Shown: positions 33,963 through 41,777 of the stretch, in pieces
Layout: each line of letters opens with the position of its first letter
Position numbering within the stretch: the first letter of the stretch is position 1
Origin: HRBIN01 sp038891515
GTDB lineage: Archaea; Thermoproteota; Nitrososphaeria_A; Caldarchaeales; Caldarchaeaceae
Direction: 5' to 3'
NCBI GenBank assembly: GCA_038891515.1
Contig: JAWAEB010000001.1
Coordinates: 1 to 60,216, forward strand
DNA: 60,216 nt
Program-made: the position numbers and the translations under genes
The notes under the pieces: generated by a model
What the model was told of the DNA's origin: nothing
Database searches by the model: none
The model's input: the letters and a program-made list of their open reading frames with translations, nothing else

Positions 33963-34331
33963 GTGGGTCACCTGGACTCCACATTAGAAGCTGTGAGGGC
34001 TGCTTTGGAGAAACTGTGCCGTGAGGACGAGTCGGCGGTCGTGCTGGTGGAGGGGCCTAGGGATGAGAAGAGTCTGAGGGCGGTAGGCTTTGGTGGCAGG
34101 GTAGTCCACTTGAGGGCGTTGAGAGAGCTGGTGGACACTCTCCCATCTTCAGCTAAGGTGATTCTGCTGCTGGACTTTGATAGGGAGGGTAGGGCTATGA
34201 CCAAGAAGGTGGCTAAGATGCTTGCATCGGAGCATGTGAAGGTGGATCTCTACTACTACCGTGAGCTGAGCTCTGTCAAGAGACTGGGTGTCAACACCGT
34301 CCAAGACTTGGTCTCCCTACTTGAAGGATGA
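33963..34331 (+). CDS. Small Toprim-domain protein
   Basis: 122 residues from GTG 33963. The Toprim fold is clear: VVLVEGPRDEKSLRAVG carries the catalytic Glu, and VILLLDFDREGRAMTKKVAKML carries the DxD metal pair. Proteins of this size occur widely in archaea and resemble RNase M5 or the Toprim part of DnaG-type primases; nicking, ligating or primer-handling activity is possible, but none is shown. It is divergent from the RHH-ftsZ pair, and its last 15 bases overlap the convergent SCP2 gene. Confidence 0.85.
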   Translation: MGHLDSTLEAVRAALEKLCREDESAVVLVEGPRDEKSLRAVGFGGRVVHLRALRELVDTLPSSAKVILLLDFDREGRAMTKKVAKMLASEHVKVDLYYYRELSSVKRLGVNTVQDLVSLLEG

Positions 34332-34670
34332 TGATAGTATATCATTGAGCTCTTGTGTGGCGAATATGTTGCCACGGACCTTGAGCCGTCCTGAGAAGAA
34401 GGCCTTGACTGCGTCTAGCTCACCCTTCATCACAGACACCAGGTCCTGCTGGCTTGCCTCGATTGTGGAGGTGGGTGTTGGATGGAGCCCCTCCACAAGT
34501 CTTATCGTGTTGGATGACACCTCGATATAGAATGGCTCGCCGTCGGATGGTTTGAACTGGAAGATCCGCTCCCACCCGCTCATCTTGTTGAGAAGCTCCG
34601 GTCTACCCTTCACAGCTTCCACAATCCTGGAAGCCTGCTGATACGCCTCCCTACCACTCATCTCCGACAT
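34317..34670 (-). CDS. SCP2 sterol-carrier-type lipid-binding protein
   Basis: 117 residues. Stand-alone SCP2 domain: an N-terminal helix, then FQFKPSDGEPFYIEV, the ligand-tunnel strand block, and DAVKAFFSGRLKVRGNIFATQEL, the family's closing helix pattern. Such proteins bind acyl-CoA or other hydrophobic molecules. It lies 28 nt downstream of the hydroxyacyl-CoA dehydrogenase/enoyl-CoA hydratase gene on the same strand, which fits a fatty-acyl or 3-hydroxyacyl-CoA handling unit. Confidence 0.88.
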   Translation of the reverse strand: MSEMSGREAYQQASRIVEAVKGRPELLNKMSGWERIFQFKPSDGEPFYIEVSSNTIRLVEGLHPTPTSTIEASQQDLVSVMKGELDAVKAFFSGRLKVRGNIFATQELNDILSSSFK

Positions 34671-34698
34671 CCCACGTACGCCCCCATATTAAAATGGT

Positions 34699-36672
34699 TT
34701 ATCTCCCCTTGAAGGATGGCTTCCTCTTGGAAAAGAATGCGGAGACACCTTCCATGAAGTCTTCGGTGGAGAGAAGGAGGCTGAATAGGCTTCTCTCCAC
34801 TGCTAGTCCCAAGTCTAGTGGAGCGTATCTGCTGATGTTGATTGCTTGTTTCGCAGCCTTCAGGGCTAATGGAGGTCTCTCAGCCAGTTTCATGGCGGTC
34901 TCCCTCACCCTCTCATAAAAGTTCCCGGCGGGAAAAACCTTGTTGACAAGACCTATCCTATGAGCCTCAGCCGCATCGATCCTCTCGCCAACGAGGATAA
35001 GCTCCTTAGCACTGGCAACCCCTACTATCCGGGGAAGCCTCTGCGTCCCACCAGCCCCCGGAATTAGGCCCAGTAGGATTTCCGGCTGTCCAAACTCACT
35101 CCTGTCGGTCGCCAGCCTTATATCGCATGCAAGGATGAGTTCGCATCCACCGCCAAGTGCATACCCATCGACGGCGGCAATCAAAGGTTTGGAGAGGGAC
35201 TCCATGGTGTTCGTAAGCTCTTGGAATTCTGTGAGCAGCTGGTAGCCCCTTGCTGGCGTGGCAGCCTCGGTGAATGCACTTATGTCGGCTCCGGCTGAGA
35301 AGGCTCTGTCACCAGCTCCCTTCAGTACAATGACACGCACCCCTTCATCCCGCTCCAGCTTTTTTATTGCATCCTTAAGCTCCTCAATCATCTTAGGGGA
35401 GATAGCGTTGAGCCTGTGGGGTCTGTTGAGTGTAAGCCAAGCGAGGGGGGGCTCCCTCTTCAAGACTATCTCACTGTAGATCCCTTCCTCTTTCTCATAT
35501 CTGTGGAAGCCCTCACCGGCCTTTCTCCCAGTCTTGCCCTCGGATACCAGCTTCATGAGGAGGGGGTCGGGCTTGTAGGCTTCTCCACACTTCGCCATGA
35601 GACTCTCCAGCATATGGACGACGTTGTCAAGTCCCCAGTTGTCAGCCATCTCGAGAATGCCGCTGGGGTATCCTAGTCCAAGCTTGACAGCCGTCTCCAC
35701 ATCCTCGATGGATGCTACACCATTCCTCACAATCCAAGCAGCCGAGTTTATGGAGGGGGCGAATAGCCTGACGAGGTCAATCTTCTGACCCGCATCTCTA
35801 GGTATCTCGGGCCTCTCATACTTGTCCCCTCTATATTCGTAGAAGCCACGTCCGCTCTTCTGACCATACATCCCCCTCTCATAGTATTGCTGGAATATGG
35901 GACATACCTCCAAGCCGCCGGGCTCTCTACTTCTTATTGATGTGAAGGCCATGTAGAAGACATCCAGCCCAGAATAGTCAGCCAGCTCGAAGACACCCAT
36001 CGGCAGGCCAACCCTGAACCTCACGGCAGAGTCTATCTCCACCACACTGGCCTCTCCCCTATGGACCATCCAGCACGCCTCATTGAGAAGCGGTGCGAGT
36101 ATTCTGTTGACTATGAAACCTGGGACATCCTTCCTACACACTATCACGTGCTTACCCATTCTCCTCCCTAGCTCGACGGTGGCCTCCACAGTCTCCCTGG
36201 AGGTCTTCTCACCCATCACCACCTCCACCAAGGGCATCAGGGGTGGTGGGTTGAAGAAGTGCATACCCACAACCCTCTCGGGACTGTTGGTGGCCTCAGC
36301 CAACTCGGTTATGGGAAGTGTACTTGTGTTGGTGGCGAGAATAGCTGTGGGCTTGGCCATGCGGGAGACCGTGGTAAATATCTTCTTCTTCAACTCAAGG
36401 TTCTCAGGTACGGCCTCTATCATGAAATCGGCTTGGGAGGCTGCTTCTTCAAGGTTGGTCGAGGTCCTGATCCTGCCCAACGCCCTTTCAGCCTGCTCCC
36501 GGGTTAAACGCTTCTTCTCAACAAACTTGTCTAAACTCCATCTGATCTTCTCAAGTCCTTTGGCGAGATAATCCTCGGTGACATCAACCATCACCACATC
36601 CAACTCGGCTAGGGCGGCCAACTCGGCTATCCCATGCCCCATAACCCCTGCTCCCACAACTAGAACCAGCAT
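34699..36672 (-). CDS. Fused 3-hydroxyacyl-CoA dehydrogenase / enoyl-CoA hydratase
   Basis: 657 residues, two enzymes in one chain. Residues 1-390 are the NAD-dependent dehydrogenase: GAGVMGHGIA Rossmann loop, AVPENLELKK, the catalytic His region VGMHFFNPPPLMPLVEV, and two C-terminal dehydrogenase repeats ending GFYEY and GFHRY. Residues 400-657 are a crotonase: PLAWLTLNRPHRLNAIS, oxyanion loop AFSAGADISAF, and LGLIPGAGGTQRLPR with the catalytic Glu. The order is that of the archaeal fusion known from Archaeoglobus and the thaumarchaeal 3-hydroxypropionate/4-hydroxybutyrate cycle, so it could act in beta-oxidation or carbon fixation. Confidence 0.94.
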   Translation of the reverse strand: MLVLVVGAGVMGHGIAELAALAELDVVMVDVTEDYLAKGLEKIRWSLDKFVEKKRLTREQAERALGRIRTSTNLEEAASQADFMIEAVPENLELKKKIFTTVSRMAKPTAILATNTSTLPITELAEATNSPERVVGMHFFNPPPLMPLVEVVMGEKTSRETVEATVELGRRMGKHVIVCRKDVPGFIVNRILAPLLNEACWMVHRGEASVVEIDSAVRFRVGLPMGVFELADYSGLDVFYMAFTSIRSREPGGLEVCPIFQQYYERGMYGQKSGRGFYEYRGDKYERPEIPRDAGQKIDLVRLFAPSINSAAWIVRNGVASIEDVETAVKLGLGYPSGILEMADNWGLDNVVHMLESLMAKCGEAYKPDPLLMKLVSEGKTGRKAGEGFHRYEKEEGIYSEIVLKREPPLAWLTLNRPHRLNAISPKMIEELKDAIKKLERDEGVRVIVLKGAGDRAFSAGADISAFTEAATPARGYQLLTEFQELTNTMESLSKPLIAAVDGYALGGGCELILACDIRLATDRSEFGQPEILLGLIPGAGGTQRLPRIVGVASAKELILVGERIDAAEAHRIGLVNKVFPAGNFYERVRETAMKLAERPPLALKAAKQAINISRYAPLDLGLAVERSLFSLLLSTEDFMEGVSAFFSKRKPSFKGR

Positions 36673-36709
36673 CTCGGATGGGCTGGGTGAATGGAGTTAT
36701 TTAACCTAG

Positions 36710-37951
36710 CTATGTGGACACTCTGAAGAACCTAAGGGCCTTCCTAAGGGTGTGGGCGAGCAGCTCAATCTCCTCAGGAGTGTTATATATGTGGAAGCTG
36801 GCCCTCGTAGTGGCCGACAGCCCCAGCTTAGTGTGTATCGGCATGGCGCAGTGATGTCCAGCCCTCACGCATATCCCCTCCCTGTCTAGGAATGTGGCCA
36901 GGTCGTGGGGATGTATATCTGCCAAAGTGAATGAGACAAGTCCACACCTGTCACGGTAGTCGGATGGGCCGTATATCCTAAGCTGCGGTATCTCCGAGAG
37001 AGCGTCGATGGCATGTCTCGTCAACTCCATCTCATGCGCCCTCACCTTATCCATTCCCACCTTATCCAGATAGTCAATGGCGGCCGCAAGTCCTATGGCA
37101 CCGGCTATGTTTGGGGTTCCAGCCTCAAACTTCCACGGTACCTCATTCCAAGTGGAGCCGTCAAGGCTTACCTCCCTAATCATCTCACCACCACCCATGA
37201 AGGGCTCCATCGCCTCAAGGAGATGCCTCTTACCGTAGAGCACACCTATGCCCGTTGGACCCAACATCTTATGCCCGCTAAAAGCCAGAAAATCACAGTC
37301 CAGCTCACGCACATCCACCCTCATGTGTGGGACGGCTTGAGCGCCATCCACCACGGCAATCGCACCCATCTCATGGGCCAGCTTTGTGAGATTCTTAACA
37401 TCATTGATCGTCCCCAAGACATTGGAGGCATATGTGAAGCTGAAGACCCCCAGGCCTTCACCCCTATACTCGTCTAACATTGTGGTGTCAAGATATCCAT
37501 CCCTGTCGAATGGAATGTAGGAGATGGGGAGTCCCTTCATCTTGGAGACAATCTGCCATGGCACGATGTTACTATGGTGCTCCATCTCAGTTAGCAGAAT
37601 CCTCTCCCCCCTATCCATCCTCCCCAGCGTCCAAGCGTAGGCCAATAGATTCAGAGCCTCGGTGGTACCCCTCACAAAGACAATCTCCCTAGGGCTGGCG
37701 TTTATGAATGATGCGACAGCCTTCCTCGCGGCCTCATAGGCCTCCGTGGCTTCCACACTTATGGAGTAGATGCCACGATGTACGTTGGCGTTATACTCCC
37801 TATAGAAGCGCTCCACAGCACCAATAACCTGCGCTGGCTTCTGACTTGTTGCTGCGGAGTCCAAGTAGATGAGCCGCCGTCCCCCTCTGGCTGTGAATAT
37901 GGGGAAATCTGACCTAACCCTTCCCAACCCTGTCAGGAGCTTATTCTCCAT
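36710..37951 (-). CDS. sufS: Cysteine desulfurase, SufS/CsdA type
   Basis: 413 residues. PLP enzyme transferring sulfur from cysteine for Fe-S cluster assembly. The Schiff-base lysine is in FLAFSGHKMLGPTGIGVLYG and the persulfide-forming cysteine in GICVRAGHHCAMP near the C-terminus. YLDSAATSQKP and MEHHSNIVPW complete the group II (SufS) pattern. It supplies sulfur for MoaA-type and respiratory Fe-S proteins. No sufBCD genes are visible in the window, so it is encoded apart from the scaffold genes here. Confidence 0.93.
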   Translation of the reverse strand: MENKLLTGLGRVRSDFPIFTARGGRRLIYLDSAATSQKPAQVIGAVERFYREYNANVHRGIYSISVEATEAYEAARKAVASFINASPREIVFVRGTTEALNLLAYAWTLGRMDRGERILLTEMEHHSNIVPWQIVSKMKGLPISYIPFDRDGYLDTTMLDEYRGEGLGVFSFTYASNVLGTINDVKNLTKLAHEMGAIAVVDGAQAVPHMRVDVRELDCDFLAFSGHKMLGPTGIGVLYGKRHLLEAMEPFMGGGEMIREVSLDGSTWNEVPWKFEAGTPNIAGAIGLAAAIDYLDKVGMDKVRAHEMELTRHAIDALSEIPQLRIYGPSDYRDRCGLVSFTLADIHPHDLATFLDREGICVRAGHHCAMPIHTKLGLSATTRASFHIYNTPEEIELLAHTLRKALRFFRVST

Positions 37952-38024
37952 GTCACAGTAACATGTTTGTGATATATATTAAGTTGGGTGGGTATAACAG
38001 TTTAGGAGACGGCTAAAGGACGGC

Positions 38025-39854
38025 TCAGCCCGAATAGACGGGTCTCTTGGAGAGCTCCACAGGTATCTTGAGGGGCCTGAATGGGTAGCCTCTCGTCTCC
38101 GACGCTATCTTGCCTGAGAGGCCCCTTAAGGTCATCCTCGACCGCCCACCAGTCTTTCTCACACGTACATTGAGCCTGCCAGTCCTCACTTCCCTCCCAC
38201 CCACAACCACGATGTAGGGTATCCACGCCACCTCAGCCTCGTAAACCTTCTTGGAGAGGCTTTCATTCCTATCATCAAGGTCGGCCCTAACCCTCATCGC
38301 TGTCAATCTCTCCACCACCCGCCTAGCGTGCTTCAAGTATTTCTCGCTGACGGGGATGACCCTCACCTGAGTGGGGCTGAGCCATGTGGGAAGCATGGGT
38401 GGCCTGCACCTCAGCGCAGTGTCCAGCACAGTGTATAGATACCTCTCAATCGTCCCTATTAGGGCGGTGTGGAGTATGACGGGGTAGGCCTTCCGCCCCT
38501 CCCTGTCGGTGTAGGATATGCCGAACCGCTCAGCATTTCCAGTATCAATCTGGACAGTTCCAATCTCCCTCGGCCTACCTATTTTGTCTATGATGTGATA
38601 CTCGATATTCAAGACCCAATAGTAGTTGCTTCCCTCGGGATAGAATGAGAGGAGGACAGGCTTCTTCTCCCTAGCCACCAGCTCCCTGAAGAACTCTGGG
38701 TTGGACTCGTAGAACTCCCTGGAGGTGAGGTTATAGAGTGAGACATAGTCTCTGCCCATCTTCTCAATCTCCGCATATATCTTATCATGTACCTTCTTGA
38801 AGACCGTCATGGCCTCCTCCAAGTCCCTGCAGAATATGTGCAGGTCGGGCATAGCCATCTTCCTAACCCTAAAACCCAGAACCAGCTCTCCAGATTGCTC
38901 CAGCCTATAGCTGTCAGCTATCTCGAAGGCTCCGAAGGGCAAGTGTTTATAGCTAATCACCCAATCCTTTGCCAAGGCGAACTGCTGGAAACAAGCCGCA
39001 TACCTCATTACATATGCCCTCCCATCCACATCAACCCTGTACATCCTCTGGCCGAATAGGCCTGCATGCTCCCTGATGGGTTTGCTCTCAAGGCTGAAGA
39101 GGTTTGTCCCCCTCACACGGTAGACAGGTATCCCCAGCTCCTGCACTACCTGGTCAGCGTAGTCGGCTATCAGGTCGAAGATTATCGACCCCTCAGGACC
39201 ATATCTCATATGTCCTTGGTCCGACATCTCCTCCCAATCCACACCTAGCCTCTTGAGAACCTTGATGTATTCGGGCTGGCCCGCCGGCGCTTTCTCCCTG
39301 CCCAAGGCCTCCTTCTCCAAGAGTATCCTAAACTCCTCTGGTAGATTGGCTGTGGATGCTTCGTCGGGACGTATATGCTGTCCGGCCGGGGTCAGGATTA
39401 GGTATGTCTTGGAGGGGGGCTTGACTTCGGCCTTGGCTACTTCAGCCTTGGAGAAGACCCTAGACCTCTCGGCCAGCGGGTGTCCCTTCACACTTATAGA
39501 GAGGGCCTTGTTCCAGCCGAAGGGCGCCTGTACAACCTCCAAGCCGAGCTGTGACGCCATTTCGCTCATCAGCCTGACCATCTCCAGTGCATGCTCAGGA
39601 CTGGCCAACTCATGGGCCAGATGGGCGAAGGGGTAGATCACTACCCTGCCCACCTTCAGCCTACCCATATATTCATACGCGTCCTCCATAGCCATCTTCG
39701 CCACCGACTCATCGTCGTCAGGCTCCACTGAGACAAACATGACTAGGGCGTCATCAACCCTCCTAGGAGATGTGTCCGAGTCCTCGGCCTGAGGTATCTC
39801 CTTCCTGATGGGCTGGTACTCTATGTAGTTGACATGCATCTCCAAAATTCTCAA
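38025..39854 (-). CDS. thrS: Threonyl-tRNA synthetase, archaeal type
   Basis: 609 residues. The N-terminal domain (RILEMHVNYIEYQPI...VKGHPLAERSR) is the archaeal D-aminoacyl-tRNA-deacylase-like editing domain, not the bacterial TGS/N2 module. The class II core follows: EMSDQGHMRYGPEGSIIFDLI, motif 2 YVMRYAACFQQFALAKDWVISYKHLPFGAFEIADSYR with the zinc Cys, and motif 3 RCRPPMLPTWLSPTQVRVIPV into the anticodon-binding domain. Editing and aminoacylation are in one chain, whereas some crenarchaea split them. The cognate tRNA-Thr(CGT) lies at 59.9 kb. Confidence 0.96.
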   Translation of the reverse strand: MRILEMHVNYIEYQPIRKEIPQAEDSDTSPRRVDDALVMFVSVEPDDDESVAKMAMEDAYEYMGRLKVGRVVIYPFAHLAHELASPEHALEMVRLMSEMASQLGLEVVQAPFGWNKALSISVKGHPLAERSRVFSKAEVAKAEVKPPSKTYLILTPAGQHIRPDEASTANLPEEFRILLEKEALGREKAPAGQPEYIKVLKRLGVDWEEMSDQGHMRYGPEGSIIFDLIADYADQVVQELGIPVYRVRGTNLFSLESKPIREHAGLFGQRMYRVDVDGRAYVMRYAACFQQFALAKDWVISYKHLPFGAFEIADSYRLEQSGELVLGFRVRKMAMPDLHIFCRDLEEAMTVFKKVHDKIYAEIEKMGRDYVSLYNLTSREFYESNPEFFRELVAREKKPVLLSFYPEGSNYYWVLNIEYHIIDKIGRPREIGTVQIDTGNAERFGISYTDREGRKAYPVILHTALIGTIERYLYTVLDTALRCRPPMLPTWLSPTQVRVIPVSEKYLKHARRVVERLTAMRVRADLDDRNESLSKKVYEAEVAWIPYIVVVGGREVRTGRLNVRVRKTGGRSRMTLRGLSGKIASETRGYPFRPLKIPVELSKRPVYSG

Positions 39855-39895
39855 TTCGCCATCAACAGACTATCCACACGTATTTAACATGAACG

Positions 39896-40105
39896 CTATG
39901 GACCGTACCTAGCTCTCTCAAAGTCCCTATCCTTCCTGCTCAGTCTCTTATACTCCCGGTAATGCACCCTACATAGGTAGGACCTCCTCTTAGCCTCGTC
40001 CAAGAGCGTTAGATACTTCTTGACGGCTCCTGTCGAGATAGAGATGGAGGCTTGACCACCGCAGTTAAGCACGCTGCAGGCTACACCTTTAGAAACCCGG
40101 CCCAT
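39896..40105 (-). CDS. Small Cys/His zinc-binding protein, conserved in archaea
   Basis: 69 residues from ATG 40105; the frame extends upstream to 40165 but that part overlaps the ASCH gene. The sequence starts MGRVSKGVACSVLNCGG, continues RSYLCRVHYREYKRL and ends in charged KDRDFERARY. C-x4-C plus C-x2-H forms a likely zinc site. I recall similar short archaeal proteins of unknown function with this ending. It overlaps the preceding ASCH reading frame by 17 nt and lies 41 nt before thrS on the same strand. Confidence 0.65.
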   Translation of the reverse strand: MGRVSKGVACSVLNCGGQASISISTGAVKKYLTLLDEAKRRSYLCRVHYREYKRLSRKDRDFERARYGP

Positions 40106-40430
40106 CGGAACTCCACAGAACTTGCTGACTTTTGAGTGTGAAGTGGATGAACGGCATCCTCCCATTCATCCTGAGCCCTAGATAGAGCCTGGGCAGGTAT
40201 TCCTGAAGCTGCTGACGGTCTGGAAACCCCTCCTCCCTATAATGGGACAGCGCCTCCAGGACACTCATGCACATGAGCACCAACATCTCGGCCTCCACGT
40301 TTCTCCGCCTATCAGTTACCTTGGGCCTATCAGCATAGACATGTCAGTCAGGCCTGACAGTAGCGGTCTTCTCGCCGGCCAGTATCTTGTCCAACATCTC
40401 AGCAGCTTTAAACGTAGGGACCCCACGCAT
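40089..40430 (-). pseudogene. ASCH-domain protein gene interrupted by an in-frame TGA
   Basis: From ATG 40430 one frame reads FKAAEMLDKILAGEKTATVRPD, then TGA at 40344-40346, then without any shift HVYADRPKVTDRRRNVEAEM, LEALSHYREEGFPDRQQLQEYLPRLY and MPFIHF to a stop at 40089. The blocks match an ASCH domain (RNA- or nucleotide-binding fold): the helix ending in the GEKTATVR loop, the V-T-D-R barrel strand and the later SHYREEGFPD helix. The position of the stop favours an original Trp codon (TGG to TGA). Both halves keep coding character, so the mutation is recent or an assembly error. A TATA box shared with the divergent RadB-like gene sits 20-32 nt upstream. Confidence 0.7.
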
Positions 40431-40449
40431 CTCCCCACCAGCAAAAGGC

Positions 40450-40462
40450 TTTAACTTAAACC
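40450..40462. promoter_or_regulatory. Shared AT-rich promoter between ASCH and RadB-like genes
   Basis: TTTAACTTAAACC can serve as a TATA box in both directions: it is 20-32 nt before the minus-strand ATG at 40430 and 19-31 nt before the plus-strand ATG at 40481. Both transcripts would be leaderless. Confidence 0.5.
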
Positions 40463-40480
40463 CTGCCACTTACACTTGGT

Positions 40481-41125
40481 ATGGTGTCCGCCGCCGACCT
40501 ATTGGATGGTGAGCTGGAGGGTGGGGCAGTCTACCTGCTATATGGGGCCGCCGGTGTGGGCAAGACTACACTCGCCATGACCGCGGCAGCCAAGACCGTG
40601 GCTAGAGGTAGGAAGGTGGTATGGGTTGACTGCGGCGGCAGACTATATCTCGGGAGGCTTCATCAGATACTTGGTCTTGCCGGAGCAGACCTGGGCTGGG
40701 TATATATCTCATCACCACAGACATTTGGGGAGCAGTCTGATGCTATACTCAGGGTGGCCGACCTCCTCCCATCCAAGACTGGGCTAGTGGTGGTGGATGA
40801 CTTTACATACCTGCACCGTCTAGCCCTATCCGGCGACGTTTCCGCGGACTTGCACACCTACGAGACTCTTGCCTTCCAAGCCGCTCTTTTGAAAGAGTTA
40901 TCCTTGGAACGTGGCATACCGACGCTTCTGGTGGGACATGTACACGAGATACCTGAGCAGGGCATCTCGGCTCCCGTAGCCTCCCGAATTGTGACATTCT
41001 GGGCTGACGCAGTGGTTAGGGTTGACTACGAGGCTGGAGTTAGGCGTGTTGTAGAGGAGAAGCCCAGCACATACACCGCATCATTTAGAATCACCACGGA
41101 GGGCGCGTTGTCTATCCGCTCTTAG
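40481..41125 (+). CDS. RadB-like RecA/KaiC-family ATPase
   Basis: 214 residues, a single core ATPase domain without the N-terminal helix-hairpin-helix of RadA. Walker A is YGAAGVGKTTLA, Walker B GLVVVDDFTYLHRL, followed by LVGHVHEI and the C-terminal VVEEKPSTYTASFRIT strands. The size and motif layout fit archaeal RadB or RadC-type RecA paralogues, which assist homologous recombination or interact with RadA and Hef. The exact subfamily is uncertain because TACK archaea have several such paralogues. The last 14 bases overlap the convergent membrane-protein gene. Confidence 0.82.
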   Translation: MVSAADLLDGELEGGAVYLLYGAAGVGKTTLAMTAAAKTVARGRKVVWVDCGGRLYLGRLHQILGLAGADLGWVYISSPQTFGEQSDAILRVADLLPSKTGLVVVDDFTYLHRLALSGDVSADLHTYETLAFQAALLKELSLERGIPTLLVGHVHEIPEQGISAPVASRIVTFWADAVVRVDYEAGVRRVVEEKPSTYTASFRITTEGALSIRS

Positions 41126-41516
41126 CCATGAACCCACTAATTATCCCTAGAGCTGAGAATATTATAAGAAGTGTGCTGAAGACGAACATCACCCTAGCAC
41201 TCCTCACACTTGTCCTTCTCTGGATTGCCAATCCGTAGAGGAGGAGGCCGAGGAATGCGAGGAAGTAGTAGGTGCCGGTTACGAATAGCTCTGCATAGGT
41301 CTGCGTCCGCATATCTGGGTAGAAGACCCTAATCACACCGCCCACCACAGCCACGCCTATGGAGACGCCGGATGAGAGAGCGTAAACCACGCCGCTCCCA
41401 ACCACGACAGTCAACAGTGCTAGGAGTATGTAGAGAGCTGTCTGGACCTGCTTTGAGCCCGCAATCTGGGAGAGCTTGTCCAGCCATCTGTCAAGGAGAC
41501 CTATTAATGATGACAT
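41112..41516 (-). CDS. Membrane protein with three to four helices, unknown function
   Basis: 134 residues. After an amphipathic N-terminus (MSSLIGLLDRWLDKLSQIAGSKQVQ) come helices around residues 27-45, 48-66, 75-98 and 105-130. The last two are separated by a short basic loop (IQRRTSVRSAR), suggesting the positive-inside side. No family recognised. Convergent with the RadB-like gene, with no operon partner. A TATA-like AATATTTAAATG lies about 25-35 nt upstream of its start. Confidence 0.6.
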   Translation of the reverse strand: MSSLIGLLDRWLDKLSQIAGSKQVQTALYILLALLTVVVGSGVVYALSSGVSIGVAVVGGVIRVFYPDMRTQTYAELFVTGTYYFLAFLGLLLYGLAIQRRTSVRSARVMFVFSTLLIIFSALGIISGFMAKSG

Positions 41517-41570
41517 CCCAGTCCCGAGTGCGATGTTTCAATATTTAAATGAGACTAGTCGGCTAGGAGT

Positions 41571-41720
41571 ACTGTCAAGTTAGGGTTGTGTATGTTTATC
41601 TTTTAACTGGTTTTGTTAGGAGGTCTGTTCTTTTACAGATTTATCCCTTTATAAACCATTCTAGAGTAAAGGTAATACCATCATATCAGAAGAAAATATG
41701 TCAGACCTTAACTTGACAGT
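41571..41720. mobile_element. Candidate MITE with 12-bp perfect terminal inverted repeats
   Basis: ACTGTCAAGTTA at 41571-41582 is exactly repeated in inverse at 41709-41720; with one mismatch the match continues to about 16 bp. The two ends enclose 126 bp of AT-rich non-coding DNA, giving a 150-bp unit without an ORF between the membrane-protein and aglB genes. This is the form of a miniature inverted-repeat element. Flanks show CTAG-like sequence near both ends but no exact target duplication. The left end begins TACTG, so a TA-target (IS630/mariner-like) origin is possible but unproven. Confidence 0.55.
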
Positions 41721-41740
41721 CTAGCTAGATTAGGGCACAT

Positions 41741-41750
41741 GCTTAAATAA
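41741..41750 (+). promoter_or_regulatory. TATA box of aglB
   Basis: GCTTAAATAA is centred about 32 nt before the aglB ATG at 41778, a near-leaderless arrangement. It lies 20 nt outside the right end of the candidate MITE. Confidence 0.5.
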
Positions 41751-41777
41751 CCACAATCCCACCGAGAAACCGCCAGC

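Noticed and set aside
40344..40346. TGA as selenocysteine in the ASCH gene
   Set aside because: No Sec-insertion hairpin is visible and the expected residue is Trp; selenoproteins are known only in a few other archaeal groups.
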